From: Gloeobacterales cyanobacterium ES-bin-313
Lineage (GTDB): Bacteria; Cyanobacteriota; Cyanobacteriia; Gloeobacterales; Gloeobacteraceae
Direction: 5' to 3'
NCBI GenBank assembly: GCA_014379585.1
Contig: JACMLN010000109.1
Location: 1-64,000, forward strand
DNA: 64,000 bases
The number at the start of each line of letters is the position of its first letter. Position 1 is the stretch's first letter. This document shows positions 57,037 through 64,000 of the stretch, one piece after another. The notes beneath the pieces are model-generated. The model saw only the letters and a list, made by a program, of their open reading frames with translations, was not told where the DNA came from and searched no databases. Position numbers and translations under genes: made by a program.

Positions 57037-57052
57037 TGTCCGGCGCCGGACA
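57037..57052. promoter_or_regulatory. 16-bp perfect palindrome upstream of the VirB-like operon
   Basis: TGTCCGGCGCCGGACA is a perfect palindrome 86 bp before the operon's first start codon. It stands alone in a 180-bp intergenic region and could be an operator for the operon. Confidence 0.45.
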
Positions 57053-57125
57053 TCTAAGCTCAGATCATGATTGCCACTTGTGGGATTAAACCATGTTCCG
57101 CTATATTGAACTCACTTCACCCAGC

Positions 57126-57133
57126 AGGAGGAG
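57126..57133 (+). promoter_or_regulatory. Ribosome binding site fixing the start of the operon's first gene
   Basis: AGGAGGAG lies 4 bp before ATG 57138, inside the longest open frame, which begins at 57093. It favours the 381-residue product. Confidence 0.7.
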
Positions 57134-57137
57134 TGAG

Positions 57138-58283
57138 ATGGAACGCGATCGATTTCAAGAAGCGGATCCTGCGGAGCGTTTGGCGCTTGGCCAATCTCTC
57201 TTAGAGATCCGCGATCAGCGACGCTATATCGAGCTAGGCTTTACGCGCTTTGAAGCATTTTTGGATTCGAAGGCTTGCCCTGTCGGTCATACCGTCGCTC
57301 GCTACGCAATCAAGTTAGCAGAACGCAAGGATCTGCACCCCCACTTGGATTTGGGGATTGCCCGTATCACTGAACTGATGCGATTGCCCCAAAAAGCAAC
57401 GCAACAATTACTGCAAGAGGGCACGCCAAAAGGTCCAATTTCCGCTTTATCCGTGCGGGTTCTGCGCCGTTATGTCTTGGGCTTAATGGGTGAGCAGCCC
57501 GTTTGCGCTCCAGTCCGTCCAGAACAGATCGATCAGCTCATTGAAAGTTGGGCTTCCCCTCTGCGCGAACAACTTCTTAACCGCCTGCTTAAAAAGCAAT
57601 TCGGTCAAGATCTAGCCAAATTGAGGAGTTTGCTCAGAAAAGATCAATCCCATGAATTGGTCTCCTTCTTTCCTGAGACGCGCCGCAGTCTGCCCCAACG
57701 TTGGGTCGCCCTCACAGCCCATCTTGAACGCCTAGAACAACTGCTAGGCGGCAATCCCAAAGCCGTATCCCCCTTTATTCGCCAATTGCGTTTGCCCCTC
57801 GAAAACTGGGAGCGCGCCGTTTTCTATCTCGATCTGTGTCGCCGCGATCCGATCCGTCAGAGTGATTTTCATCGCCATCGCTCTGCCTGTACAGCCGTCG
57901 AGCTGATCATGCGGGGCAAAGATGGGCAGTTCAACACCGATCAGGCATTTTTACAGGCGCAGCTTGCCCAAGGGCAGCCATCGAAGCAGCCACCCCGGCT
58001 CAAACCCTTCTGGCGCAGGCTTTTTGAGGAGGTCAATCCACCTCCTGAGTACCGGAGCTTTCTGGGTCAACTCGATACTGAAGTGATCGGTGAGCAGTGG
58101 CAGATCCGCTGTGTCGATAACTATCAAGCTGACTACTTGCGCCAATGCCTGCGCAACCGCAAGACAGCACTTTTTTGGCAGATTGCGGCTGACGAACTCG
58201 GAAGTACCCACATCCGCATGCACTGGTCAGAAAGTGGCAAACCGCAAACCCTCGTATTCTCCCTCCAACGCCAAGTGGCTTAA
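57138..58283 (+). CDS. Unrecognised protein, putative DNA-binding, heading the VirB-like operon
   Basis: The 381-residue soluble protein begins with a helical region (LALGQSLLEIRDQRRYIELGFTRFEAFLDSK) that resembles the N-termini of phage and plasmid proteins, such as DUF3102-like or ParB-associated ones. The last 75 residues (WRRLFEEVNPPPEYRSFL ... QADYLRQCLRNRKTALFW) recall the N-terminal domain of DnaA. Both links are weak inferences. It lies 21 bp before the pilin-like gene, so it may regulate or replicate the unit. Confidence 0.55.
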   Translation: MERDRFQEADPAERLALGQSLLEIRDQRRYIELGFTRFEAFLDSKACPVGHTVARYAIKLAERKDLHPHLDLGIARITELMRLPQKATQQLLQEGTPKGPISALSVRVLRRYVLGLMGEQPVCAPVRPEQIDQLIESWASPLREQLLNRLLKKQFGQDLAKLRSLLRKDQSHELVSFFPETRRSLPQRWVALTAHLERLEQLLGGNPKAVSPFIRQLRLPLENWERAVFYLDLCRRDPIRQSDFHRHRSACTAVELIMRGKDGQFNTDQAFLQAQLAQGQPSKQPPRLKPFWRRLFEEVNPPPEYRSFLGQLDTEVIGEQWQIRCVDNYQADYLRQCLRNRKTALFWQIAADELGSTHIRMHWSESGKPQTLVFSLQRQVA

Positions 58284-58304
58284 ACCCCTATTGAGGAAAG
58301 TTTC

Positions 58305-58661
58305 ATGAAAAAATTCTCCCGTTCGTTGCTGCGAACCAGTGCCCTTGCACTCCTACCCATCGTCGATAACTTCGCCCATCCCCACGCAGCTCATGCAGTC
58401 TTCTTCGAAAATGCCCGTGTTTGGCTCGATGCGACTTTTACGGCCACAGGAAATGCAGGTGCTGCCCTCGGTGTCGATATGACCATTAATGTTCTACGAG
58501 CAGTGCTCTTGATCTGGGTTGCCCTCGGTATTGTGCGCACGATTCAAGCTGCTAGAAACGATGAAGATTGGCAGACTACCGCCCGCGTCCCGATCCTGGC
58601 AACGATTTCGATTGTCGTCGGCGATATTATTACGGGTCTCATTATTCCTCCACCGGCCTAA
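58305..58661 (+). CDS. VirB2/TrbC-like pilin candidate
   Basis: The 118-residue protein has a signal-like start (RSLLRTSALALLPIVDN ... AHA), then two hydrophobic helices (about residues 62-82 and 93-113) joined by a short charged loop (RNDEDWQT). This size and layout fit VirB2-type major pilins. There is no diagnostic motif; the call rests on layout and on the VirB3- and VirB4-like genes that follow. Confidence 0.55.
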   Translation: MKKFSRSLLRTSALALLPIVDNFAHPHAAHAVFFENARVWLDATFTATGNAGAALGVDMTINVLRAVLLIWVALGIVRTIQAARNDEDWQTTARVPILATISIVVGDIITGLIIPPPA

Positions 58662-58717
58662 TACCAGATCGTTGCAAAAATGCATGATTTCATCGGTGTT
58701 TGCATTGCCTGAGGGAT

Positions 58718-58737
58718 GGGTGCAGAATGCTGCGCCC
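58718..58737. repeat. 20-bp palindrome, copy P3 (two changes)
   Basis: It matches P1 in reverse orientation except for two positions, which break the perfect symmetry. The flank CTACAT matches the P2 flank. It lies 56 bp after the pilin-like gene and 49 bp before the VirB3-like gene, so it sits inside the operon. Confidence 0.65.
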
Positions 58738-58786
58738 CTACATATCCCCTGGCCCGATTATTGTTCAGGCGAAATGGTGTAAATTC

Positions 58787-59056
58787 ATGCGCAAACTCAA
58801 CCGCAGACTGGGCCAGAAGGCCGACTTTCTCAATTTGATTCCTGGTGACTTGGTGCTGCCTTGGCTGGTGCTCGCTCTGGGAAGTTACGGCATTCTCAAT
58901 GGCATCTTTGGGGTCAACTGGATCTGGACGGCCATGATCGTGCTCTGGGAATGTCTTGTCTGGTTACTGCTTGCCGGCAAAACCCCCCACCGATTTTTTG
59001 GTCAAATGGTCACTCCCCCCAAACTTGCCCGTTCGCGCCTGAGGCAATCAGGATGA
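58787..59056 (+). CDS. VirB3/TrbD-like small membrane protein
   Basis: The 89-residue protein has hydrophobic stretches around residues 22-66 (two close helices) and a basic tail. VirB3 proteins are about 100 residues with one or two helices and sit next to VirB4. Here the TGA stop and the ATG of the VirB4-like gene share ATGA. This is a fit by size, topology and position. Confidence 0.6.
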   Translation: MRKLNRRLGQKADFLNLIPGDLVLPWLVLALGSYGILNGIFGVNWIWTAMIVLWECLVWLLLAGKTPHRFFGQMVTPPKLARSRLRQSG

Positions 59057-61737
59057 AACGCGAGGGATTTACTCCTGTCGAAAAACTGGTGGATCTGGTC
59101 GCCCTCGGCCAGATTGAGCATTCCGAATTGACCTGTGGGTTTTATATTCTCCAGCGCAAACGTACCTACCGTTGTGTCTTCGGTTTTAAAACCCCAGGTA
59201 TTCACGCCCACCAATCTCCCCAAAGCTTTGCCCAGGCATGGGAGGGGTTGGTCACGCTTGGTCGCGAACTGCCAGCGGGGGGACGATTGCAAGTACGATT
59301 ATCGAGCTTTCGAGAAGATCAAAGCCGCATTGCTGAACTCCAAAAATTGAGAGCGAACACCTTGAGTCAACCCCTGGACTGGTTGATGGCAGGGGAACAG
59401 GAGCGTACAGCGGAACTAGCTGCCGATGGGCGGCGGCGGCAGATTGCCGTAAATCTGTTTGCTTCTTGGTCAGAATGGTCGGCTCAGACCGAGGCTCGCG
59501 ACTGGATCGACCGAGTTGCTTTGAGCGCTCATGACCTGTGGTTGAACTATCTGGGCGAAGTCGAAGCCGATCAAAAAGCCCAGATCCTGCGCCTGACCCA
59601 GCAGGCTTTTATCCACTGCCGCCAATGGCTCAATATGCTCAATCTCGGTGCAAGGCTTGATGTCCAAGCGATGCACAGCGAAGAGCTGATGGCCTGGACC
59701 TGGAAGCAGTTCAACGATACGCCTTCACCACCGATTCCCAAGCAGTTTCGCTGGGATGGTCATGCTCTCCTCGTCAAATCCCATGGAGAGCTGGCCTTTG
59801 GCAGTGCCCTATTTGAAACTCCGCCTCAACTGAGTGCCGAGCAGATTGCGCTACGGGCAAGTGACGGCAGTATCCGCCATGGTGCAGTCATGGTGTGGGA
59901 CGAAAAACCAGCCGGGTTCATCGATGCCAGCCAACAACTGCGTTACCTCTGGCAACTGATTGCCCGCCCAGAAGTCCAAGACACGGAGATCGTCGTTGAA
60001 CTTTCGACCTTGAATGAACAGACCAGTCGCGACAATGCCATGCGTCTTCAGCGTCAGGCGACTTCTGGCCTCAAACTCAGCCAGAACCAAGGCAAACTGA
60101 TCGACGTTGCCCAGCAGATGAAACTCGAAGAAGCAGCAGAACTCGAAAAAGCGTTTATCCAGGGATCTCGTCCTCTCTATATCGCTGTCGCTGTCCTGAT
60201 TTGGCGCTCAGAGGCCCAACTGCTTCCCGATAGTTGCCGATTCATCAGTAGTTTCTTTCATCGGCCAGCCCGATTGGTGCGCGAAGTCTCCTACGCCTGG
60301 AAAATTTATCTGCAAAGTCTACCTTTTACCTGGGATGCCCTTTTGGTCAGTCCCTTCGACCGCCGCATGGAATTACTCGATGAGGAAGCACCAGGATTTT
60401 TGCCGTTGGTCTGTGTCCATGGCAGTGATCGCAGTGGGATCGAACTGATCAGCGAAGAAGGACTCAATCCGATTTGGCTCGATCTGTACGAACGCCACCG
60501 CAACTTGGCTTTGTTTGGCACAACCCGCTCAGGAAAGTCAGTGATCTTAGAAGTCTTGATCCGCCATGCTTTGGCGCGGGGGATTCCTGTCGTGGCGATG
60601 GATTTTCCGAAGCCCGATGGCAGTTCCACTTTCTCTGATTACACCGCTTTTCTCGGTGGTGCGTACTTCGATGTCGGACGACATTGCCTCAACCTCTTTG
60701 AATTGCCTGACCTGCGTCTCCTCAAAGCCGACTTGCGCAAAGAACGCCTCGAAGAATTCCAAGAATTTTTGGTCTCCGCCTTAATGGTGATGGTGCTTGG
60801 CCGTACCCTCAGTGAGCCGCTCCTCTCCCAAACCGTCCGCTCCATGCTGCAACTGGCCATCAATGCCTTTTTTGCCGATCCCTCGATTCGTGAACGCTAC
60901 GACCAAGCCATTCGCGGCGAAGTTGGCTCAGAAGCCTGGAAACACTATCCTTCTTTGCCAGATCTCATGCCTTTTATCGACCTCGAACGCTTGGGATTTG
61001 ACAGTGGGCACATGGGAGCAGCCTTCGAACAGATTCGCCTGCGTCTCAACTATTGGCTCGGTTCCCGTGTTGGCCAGAAACTCAGTCAACCCTCAACGAT
61101 CCGCGCCGACTCTCCCCTGCTTGTCTTTGCCCTGCGCAACGTCAGTAACGAGGAAGACATGGCAGTTTTAGCCCTTGCCAACTACGCCGCTGCTCTGCGC
61201 CGCGCCTTGGCAACGCCTGCTTCTCTGTTTATCCTCGACGAAGCACCGATCCTCTTCGAATGTGCGGAGATCGCAAACTTAGTGGCGCGGCTCTGTGCGA
61301 ACGGAGCAAAAGCAGGGGTGCGGGTGATCCTCTCCGCCCAAGATCCGGACACCATCGAAAAAGCCCCCAACAGTTCCAAAATCTTCCAAAATTTAGGGAC
61401 GCGATTGATTGGGCGCATCGAAGCGAATGCCATTCCATCTTTTGTCCGCATCTTCGGCTACAGCGAAGCCAGCCTTGCTCGTAACGCCAGTGCCCAATTC
61501 TTTCCAAATAGCCGCGAAATCTTTTCGAGGTGGCTGATCGACGATGGCGGAAGACTGATTCCCGCCCGCTACTACCCGTGCTATCGCGCCCTCGCCGTCG
61601 TCGCCAACAACCCCGACGAACAAAAATCCCGCTCCGCTTTTCTCGCTGCCATTGGCACCCGCTACCCAGATACCCTGACTGCCCTTGCTGATTTCAGTCG
61701 TCACTATGTGCAGATGCTCAGAAGCAAGGGAATATAA
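59053..61737 (+). CDS. VirB4/TraC-family type IV secretion ATPase
   Basis: The 894-residue protein has a Walker A motif FGTTRSGKS (about residues 488-496, Lys495), a Walker B motif SLFILDEAPILFE (Asp729-Glu730), and ILSAQDPDTIEKAPNSSKIFQNLGTRLIGR, as in VirB4/TraC ATPases. VirB4 powers pilus assembly and substrate transfer at the inner membrane. It begins inside the VirB3-like stop codon. No VirB6, B8-B11 or D4 gene lies in the window. Confidence 0.82.
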   Translation: MKREGFTPVEKLVDLVALGQIEHSELTCGFYILQRKRTYRCVFGFKTPGIHAHQSPQSFAQAWEGLVTLGRELPAGGRLQVRLSSFREDQSRIAELQKLRANTLSQPLDWLMAGEQERTAELAADGRRRQIAVNLFASWSEWSAQTEARDWIDRVALSAHDLWLNYLGEVEADQKAQILRLTQQAFIHCRQWLNMLNLGARLDVQAMHSEELMAWTWKQFNDTPSPPIPKQFRWDGHALLVKSHGELAFGSALFETPPQLSAEQIALRASDGSIRHGAVMVWDEKPAGFIDASQQLRYLWQLIARPEVQDTEIVVELSTLNEQTSRDNAMRLQRQATSGLKLSQNQGKLIDVAQQMKLEEAAELEKAFIQGSRPLYIAVAVLIWRSEAQLLPDSCRFISSFFHRPARLVREVSYAWKIYLQSLPFTWDALLVSPFDRRMELLDEEAPGFLPLVCVHGSDRSGIELISEEGLNPIWLDLYERHRNLALFGTTRSGKSVILEVLIRHALARGIPVVAMDFPKPDGSSTFSDYTAFLGGAYFDVGRHCLNLFELPDLRLLKADLRKERLEEFQEFLVSALMVMVLGRTLSEPLLSQTVRSMLQLAINAFFADPSIRERYDQAIRGEVGSEAWKHYPSLPDLMPFIDLERLGFDSGHMGAAFEQIRLRLNYWLGSRVGQKLSQPSTIRADSPLLVFALRNVSNEEDMAVLALANYAAALRRALATPASLFILDEAPILFECAEIANLVARLCANGAKAGVRVILSAQDPDTIEKAPNSSKIFQNLGTRLIGRIEANAIPSFVRIFGYSEASLARNASAQFFPNSREIFSRWLIDDGGRLIPARYYPCYRALAVVANNPDEQKSRSAFLAAIGTRYPDTLTALADFSRHYVQMLRSKGI

Positions 61738-61765
61738 TTTTGCAGCTTATTCTTGTCCAAGCGCA

Positions 61766-62275
61766 ATGAAAAAATACATTTCTCTTGTCTTTCTACTCAC
61801 TGTCTTTTCAGAACCAGCCCATGCTCTGCCTGCAAAAAATTTATGCTCCACCCAAGAACAGGTGATCTTGAGTTGCACACTCAAGAAAAATGAGCGGATT
61901 CTTTCCTTGTGTGCGTCCAAGAATCTCGGTGCGAACAAGGGCTACCTCCAGTATCGTTTTGGGAAACGGAGCCGCATCGAGTTAGTGTTTCCCGTCAATC
62001 GCCAAGGTTCACAAAAAGCGTTTACCTACGCACGCTACACCCGACCACTGGTGACTTACTTGCAGGTACGTTTTGTCAATCTCGACTACACCTATGAAAT
62101 CTTTTCTCAAAGCGATGCCACTCCAGGAGCCAGTTTTGCTTCCACAGGAATAGCCGTTACCCCTGACAGCAAAAAAGCCACACGCACCTTCGAATGTACG
62201 CAACCCATTTCGGGCAGCCTCTCAAAATTAGAAGGGACCGTGCCCCAAGTTGATTTTTTGGACAATGCGCCTTAA
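61766..62275 (+). CDS. Secreted protein of unknown function
   Basis: The 169-residue protein has a signal peptide (ISLVFLLTVFSEPAHA) and a beta-rich mature domain with four cysteines in two pairs (NLCSTQ/LSCTLK and SLCASK/TFECTQP). It follows the VirB4-like gene by 28 bp, so it may be part of the same machinery, or merely co-located. I know no family. Confidence 0.7.
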   Translation: MKKYISLVFLLTVFSEPAHALPAKNLCSTQEQVILSCTLKKNERILSLCASKNLGANKGYLQYRFGKRSRIELVFPVNRQGSQKAFTYARYTRPLVTYLQVRFVNLDYTYEIFSQSDATPGASFASTGIAVTPDSKKATRTFECTQPISGSLSKLEGTVPQVDFLDNAP

Positions 62276-62283
62276 GAGTCTGC

Positions 62284-62541
62284 TTGTACGAACCCCAACC
62301 AGTCCAGATTCGCTTCCTCAAAAAAGTCGCTCCATTTATCCGCGAACAACGTTGGCACCCAACTCAGAGCATCGAAGAACATCCCGATGGCGCTTTAACG
62401 CTGCATATGCGCATTCCAGGATTGGCCGAAGTGATGCGTTGGGTGATGGGCTATGGAGGCGATGCCATTGTTGAGGGCTGCCCAGAGCTAGTCGAGATGA
62501 TTCGTCTTGAAAGTGCGAAGATGGCAAAGAATTACCAGTGA
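62284..62541 (+). pseudogene. WYL-regulator C-terminal (WCX) domain fragment
   Basis: The 85 residues VQIRFLKKVAPFIREQRW ... LAEVMRWVMGYGGDAIVEG ... AKMAKNYQ match the C-terminal extension of WYL transcriptional regulators. The HTH and WYL domains (about 230 residues) are missing. The only start is TTG 62284. WYL regulators often sit in defence loci. This is probably a relic, although it could be expressed. Confidence 0.65.
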
Positions 62542-63143
62542 GCGCCGCCATGGATTTGCTCCTTAAAAAACCGACGATCCAACTGCGGCTTCCCACCGAT
62601 TTACATCTGAGTGACGAACAACTTTTTGAGCTTTGCCAACTCAATCAAGAACTGCGGATTGAGCGCACGGTATTAGGAGAATTATTAATTATGTCCCCAG
62701 CTAGTAGCGACTCTGGTGCTCGTAATGCCAGTTTGACTGGGCAACTCTGGCTCTGGAATCGCACTACAAGCTTAGGCCAAGTCTTCGATTCTTCAGCCGG
62801 TTTTGTCTTCGCAAATGGAGCAATGCGCGCACCAGATGCAGCCTGGATTCGTCGAGAGCGATGGGAAGCCTTGCCTCTTTCTCAACGTCAAAAATTTGCG
62901 CCCATCAGCCCTGATTTCGTCGTTGAACTAAAATCCCCCTCGGACAAACTCGAAGATTTACAGAGCAAAATGCAGGAGTATATCGAAAATGGTGTTCTCC
63001 TAGGCTGGCTTATCGATCCGATGCAGCGACGAGTCTGGATCTACAAACCTGGAATCGAGTCACTTACACTCGAAAATTCCCTCAGCCTCTCAGATCCTCT
63101 ACTCCCAGGATTCGAACTGGAGCTAGAAGAGATCTTTGCTTAG
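62538..63143 (+). CDS. Uma2-family (DUF820) putative nuclease
   Basis: The 201-residue protein has the Uma2 core: ELCQLNQELRIERTVLGELLIMSPAS, RAPDAAWIRRERWEAL, APISPDFVVELKSPSDKLEDLQSKMQEYIENGVLLGWLIDP. It has no coiled-coil tail, unlike the 50.3-kb gene, and is only distantly related to it. It starts with GTG overlapping the preceding stop (GTGA). ATG 62550 is an alternative. Confidence 0.88.
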   Translation: MSAAMDLLLKKPTIQLRLPTDLHLSDEQLFELCQLNQELRIERTVLGELLIMSPASSDSGARNASLTGQLWLWNRTTSLGQVFDSSAGFVFANGAMRAPDAAWIRRERWEALPLSQRQKFAPISPDFVVELKSPSDKLEDLQSKMQEYIENGVLLGWLIDPMQRRVWIYKPGIESLTLENSLSLSDPLLPGFELELEEIFA

Positions 63144-63288
63144 GCAATTTTTATCTAAACAGGGTAGAGGCAGCAGAACAGAGAGCACAATCGTCTATTT
63201 TGAGCGCAATAAAACTTAATGTCTTAAGAGGAAGCAGGATCTTCTGTTCTAGGATGTGAGCTGACTATTCTATTCGGAGCGCCATACA

Positions 63289-64000
63289 GTGAAACGCCGA
63301 GACTTTCTTGCTGCCACGATTGCGATTACAGCCGTGAACCTTAAGCCAGCTTTTGCGGTACCTTCAGAAAATTCTCTGCTCGCCACTTGGCGCGACATTC
63401 ACGGTGGGCTGCCTCCTTTTGATCAGGCGAAAGTCGAACAATTTAAGCCAGCGCTTCTCGAAGGCATGGATGGAACGCGCAAGGAAATCGCTGCGATTGC
63501 CGCAAATCCCGCACCACCAACCTTTGAAAATACGCTGGCTGCCCTTGAGGATGCTGGGCGACCTTTTGATCGGGTGAATGCAGTCTTTGGGGTTTTCACC
63601 TCAACGATGAATGACAAGCCGATGCAGTCTGTCCAAAAAGAAATGGTCGGCCCAATTGCCGCATTTGGTGACGAGATCACGCAAAATGAAGCCCTGTTTA
63701 CCCGGATTAAATCTGTCTATGAAAACCGTACAACGGCAAAACTGACTCCGGAACAAAAACGTCTCACAGAAGTGACCTATGAGCGTTTTGCCCGTCAGGG
63801 TGCTGCACTAAACAAAACCCAAAAAGCAAGGCTGACTGAGATCAATCAAGGGTTGGCCAAGTTATATACCCGTTTTAGTCAAAATGGACTCGCTGATGAA
63901 GAAAACTACACGATTATTTTGAATAGTGTCGAGGATTTAGCTGGTCTTTCCGAGACACTTAAGGATAGTGCTGCGGCTGCGGCTGAAGAGAAAGGGATGA
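63289..64000 (+). CDS. Tat-exported M3-family oligopeptidase, partial at window end
   Basis: The start GTG 63289 has GGAG eight bases upstream. The protein opens KRRDFLAATIAITAVN, a Tat signal with twin Arg. It then has WRDIHGGLPPFDQAKVEQFKPAL, AANPAPPTFENTLAALEDAG and TPEQKRLTEVTYERFARQGAAL, typical of the oligopeptidase A / Dcp group. The zinc-binding HEXXH lies beyond the window. It joins the M28 and S9 peptidases as a fourth exported peptidase here. Confidence 0.88.
   Translation, partial: MKRRDFLAATIAITAVNLKPAFAVPSENSLLATWRDIHGGLPPFDQAKVEQFKPALLEGMDGTRKEIAAIAANPAPPTFENTLAALEDAGRPFDRVNAVFGVFTSTMNDKPMQSVQKEMVGPIAAFGDEITQNEALFTRIKSVYENRTTAKLTPEQKRLTEVTYERFARQGAALNKTQKARLTEINQGLAKLYTRFSQNGLADEENYTIILNSVEDLAGLSETLKDSAAAAAEEKGM

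Noticed and set aside
58861-59052. Extending the VirB4-like gene upstream to 58861
   Set aside because: The extension overlaps the VirB3-like gene in another frame; ATG 59053 with the ATGA overlap is the better start.
1-64000. tRNA, rRNA or tmRNA genes and HIP1 octamers
   Set aside because: Reading the intergenic regions I found no cloverleaf-like sequence, and I noticed no perfect GCGATCGC; a tRNA scan could still find one I missed.

Overview
The window looks like chromosomal DNA of an early-branching cyanobacterium. I infer a Gloeobacter/Anthocerotibacter-like organism, from moderate GC, many GTG starts, and no HIP1 (GCGATCGC) octamers noticed. The cyanobacterial assignment rests on a light-dependent protochlorophyllide reductase, a CPP1-like protein, a TxlA-type thioredoxin, a cyanobacterial Hfq, a CYP110-like P450, and PEP-CTERM proteins with an exosortase-associated acyltransferase. 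The rplM-rpsI-rpmE-prfA order fits too. The genus is a guess.

Layout. 0-10.5 kb: end of an unknown gene, NHL-repeat protein, lpdA-hfq, secreted M28 peptidase, homocysteine methyltransferase-like protein, TPR protein, P450 and peroxiredoxin. 10.5-13.8 kb is gene-poor: a duplicated gene tail, repeat copy A, a PEP-CTERM gene, a GC-rich block with tandem repeats and a 28-bp palindrome, an HpsJ-like membrane protein and a TonB-receptor N-terminal fragment. 13.9-25.8 kb is housekeeping: rplM-rpsI-rpmE-prfA-era, YciI, trpE, txlA, an S9 peptidase, tilS/glmU, purS, recR and a YbaB/EbfC protein. 26-37 kb is rich in cell-surface functions: two PEP-CTERM proteins, a methyltransferase, the exosortase-associated acyltransferase, cysC, an SbcD-like nuclease, and a run of TIGR03032 protein, PEP-CTERM protein and a very large TPR-OGT-GT4 glycosyltransferase. 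37-50 kb: CPP1-like protein, aroA, an IPT/TIG adhesin-like protein, a transglutaminase-like protein, CHRD protein, S9 peptidase, por, a two-component pair and ilvE. 50.3-54.2 kb is accessory DNA: Uma2, an AIPR-family remnant, a DUF4351 protein, three uncharacterised small proteins and repeat copy D. After valS, 57.1-61.7 kb holds an operon resembling the VirB2-VirB3-VirB4 core of a type IV secretion system. It is led by an unknown putative DNA-binding protein and followed by a secreted protein, a WYL C-terminal fragment, a second Uma2 protein and a Tat-exported M3 peptidase that runs off the end.

How the genes fit together. The PEP-CTERM genes, acyltransferase, TIGR03032 protein and glycosyltransferase fusion suggest a surface-protein sorting and glycosylation programme, although no exosortase lies in the window. 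Four exported peptidases (M28, two S9, M3) suggest processing of external peptides. Two repeat families run through the intergenic DNA. One is a roughly 170-320 bp element in four copies whose two hairpins keep pairing by compensatory changes. The other is a 20-bp palindrome found just 3' of genes. The most unusual gene set is the stand-alone VirB2/3/4-like operon.
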